Below are positions 5,284 through 5,288 of a stretch of 5,288 bases of DNA, one piece after another. Numbering within the stretch: the first letter of the stretch is position 1; every line of letters begins with the position of its first letter. The notes below the pieces were generated by a model. The model made no database searches and was not told the DNA's origin. It saw only the letters and a list, made by a program, of their open reading frames with translations. A program made the position numbers and the translations under genes. This DNA comes from Xanthobacteraceae bacterium. Its GTDB lineage: Bacteria > Pseudomonadota > Alphaproteobacteria > Rhizobiales > Xanthobacteraceae. The stretch lies in contig JASHRR010000718.1 in assembly GCA_030037185.1 (NCBI GenBank), forward strand, positions 1 to 5,288, written 5' to 3'.

Positions 5284-5288
5284 TATTA

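Overview
The window looks like an accessory, decaying stretch of a GC-rich alphaproteobacterial genome. A rhizobial, Bradyrhizobium-like symbiosis island is my best guess. The grounds are the codon style, a broken IS630-type transposase, a broken methyltransferase, a small winged-helix protein and lipoprotein of rhizobial flavour, and long gene-poor gaps. The assignment is inference from style; no marker gene fixes the genus.

Layout. Positions 1-330 (minus) hold the 3' part of a SAM-dependent methyltransferase pseudogene that runs off the left edge, with protein similarity spread over three reading frames. Positions 445-641 (minus) hold the N-terminal part of an IS630-family transposase, also frameshifted. 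A gene-poor stretch leads to a small intact winged-helix-like protein (1104-1355, minus). At 1690-1731 there is an AT-rich inverted repeat with perfect 14-bp arms, and the core of its arm recurs once near the right end (5213-5225). A terminator-like hairpin lies at 2069-2097. A small lipoprotein gene follows on the plus strand (2432-2671), then about 540 bp without a recognisable gene.

The main gene is an apparently intact glycoside hydrolase family 4 (GH4) enzyme on the minus strand (3248-4528). It has a clear Shine-Dalgarno sequence, a hairpin just after its stop codon, and a striking 26-bp palindrome upstream (4580-4605). The palindrome overlaps the expected transcription start of a weak sigma70-like promoter, which suggests a repressor operator controlling sugar-dependent expression. 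Its metal-ligand motif is Cys-Glu-Gly-Ile, which is not one of the GH4 subgroup signatures I know. Farther upstream, also on the minus strand, is a small two-helix membrane protein (4837-5112).

The right edge carries the third copy of the AT-rich motif and ends in a strong Shine-Dalgarno-like sequence, so a plus-strand gene may begin at or just beyond position 5288. The AT-rich copies could be recombinase or transposon end sites. If so, either the 3.5-kb segment between 1718 and 5225 is a unit bounded by inverted repeats, or a separate element begins near 5213 and extends out of the window. The sequence alone does not decide between these.
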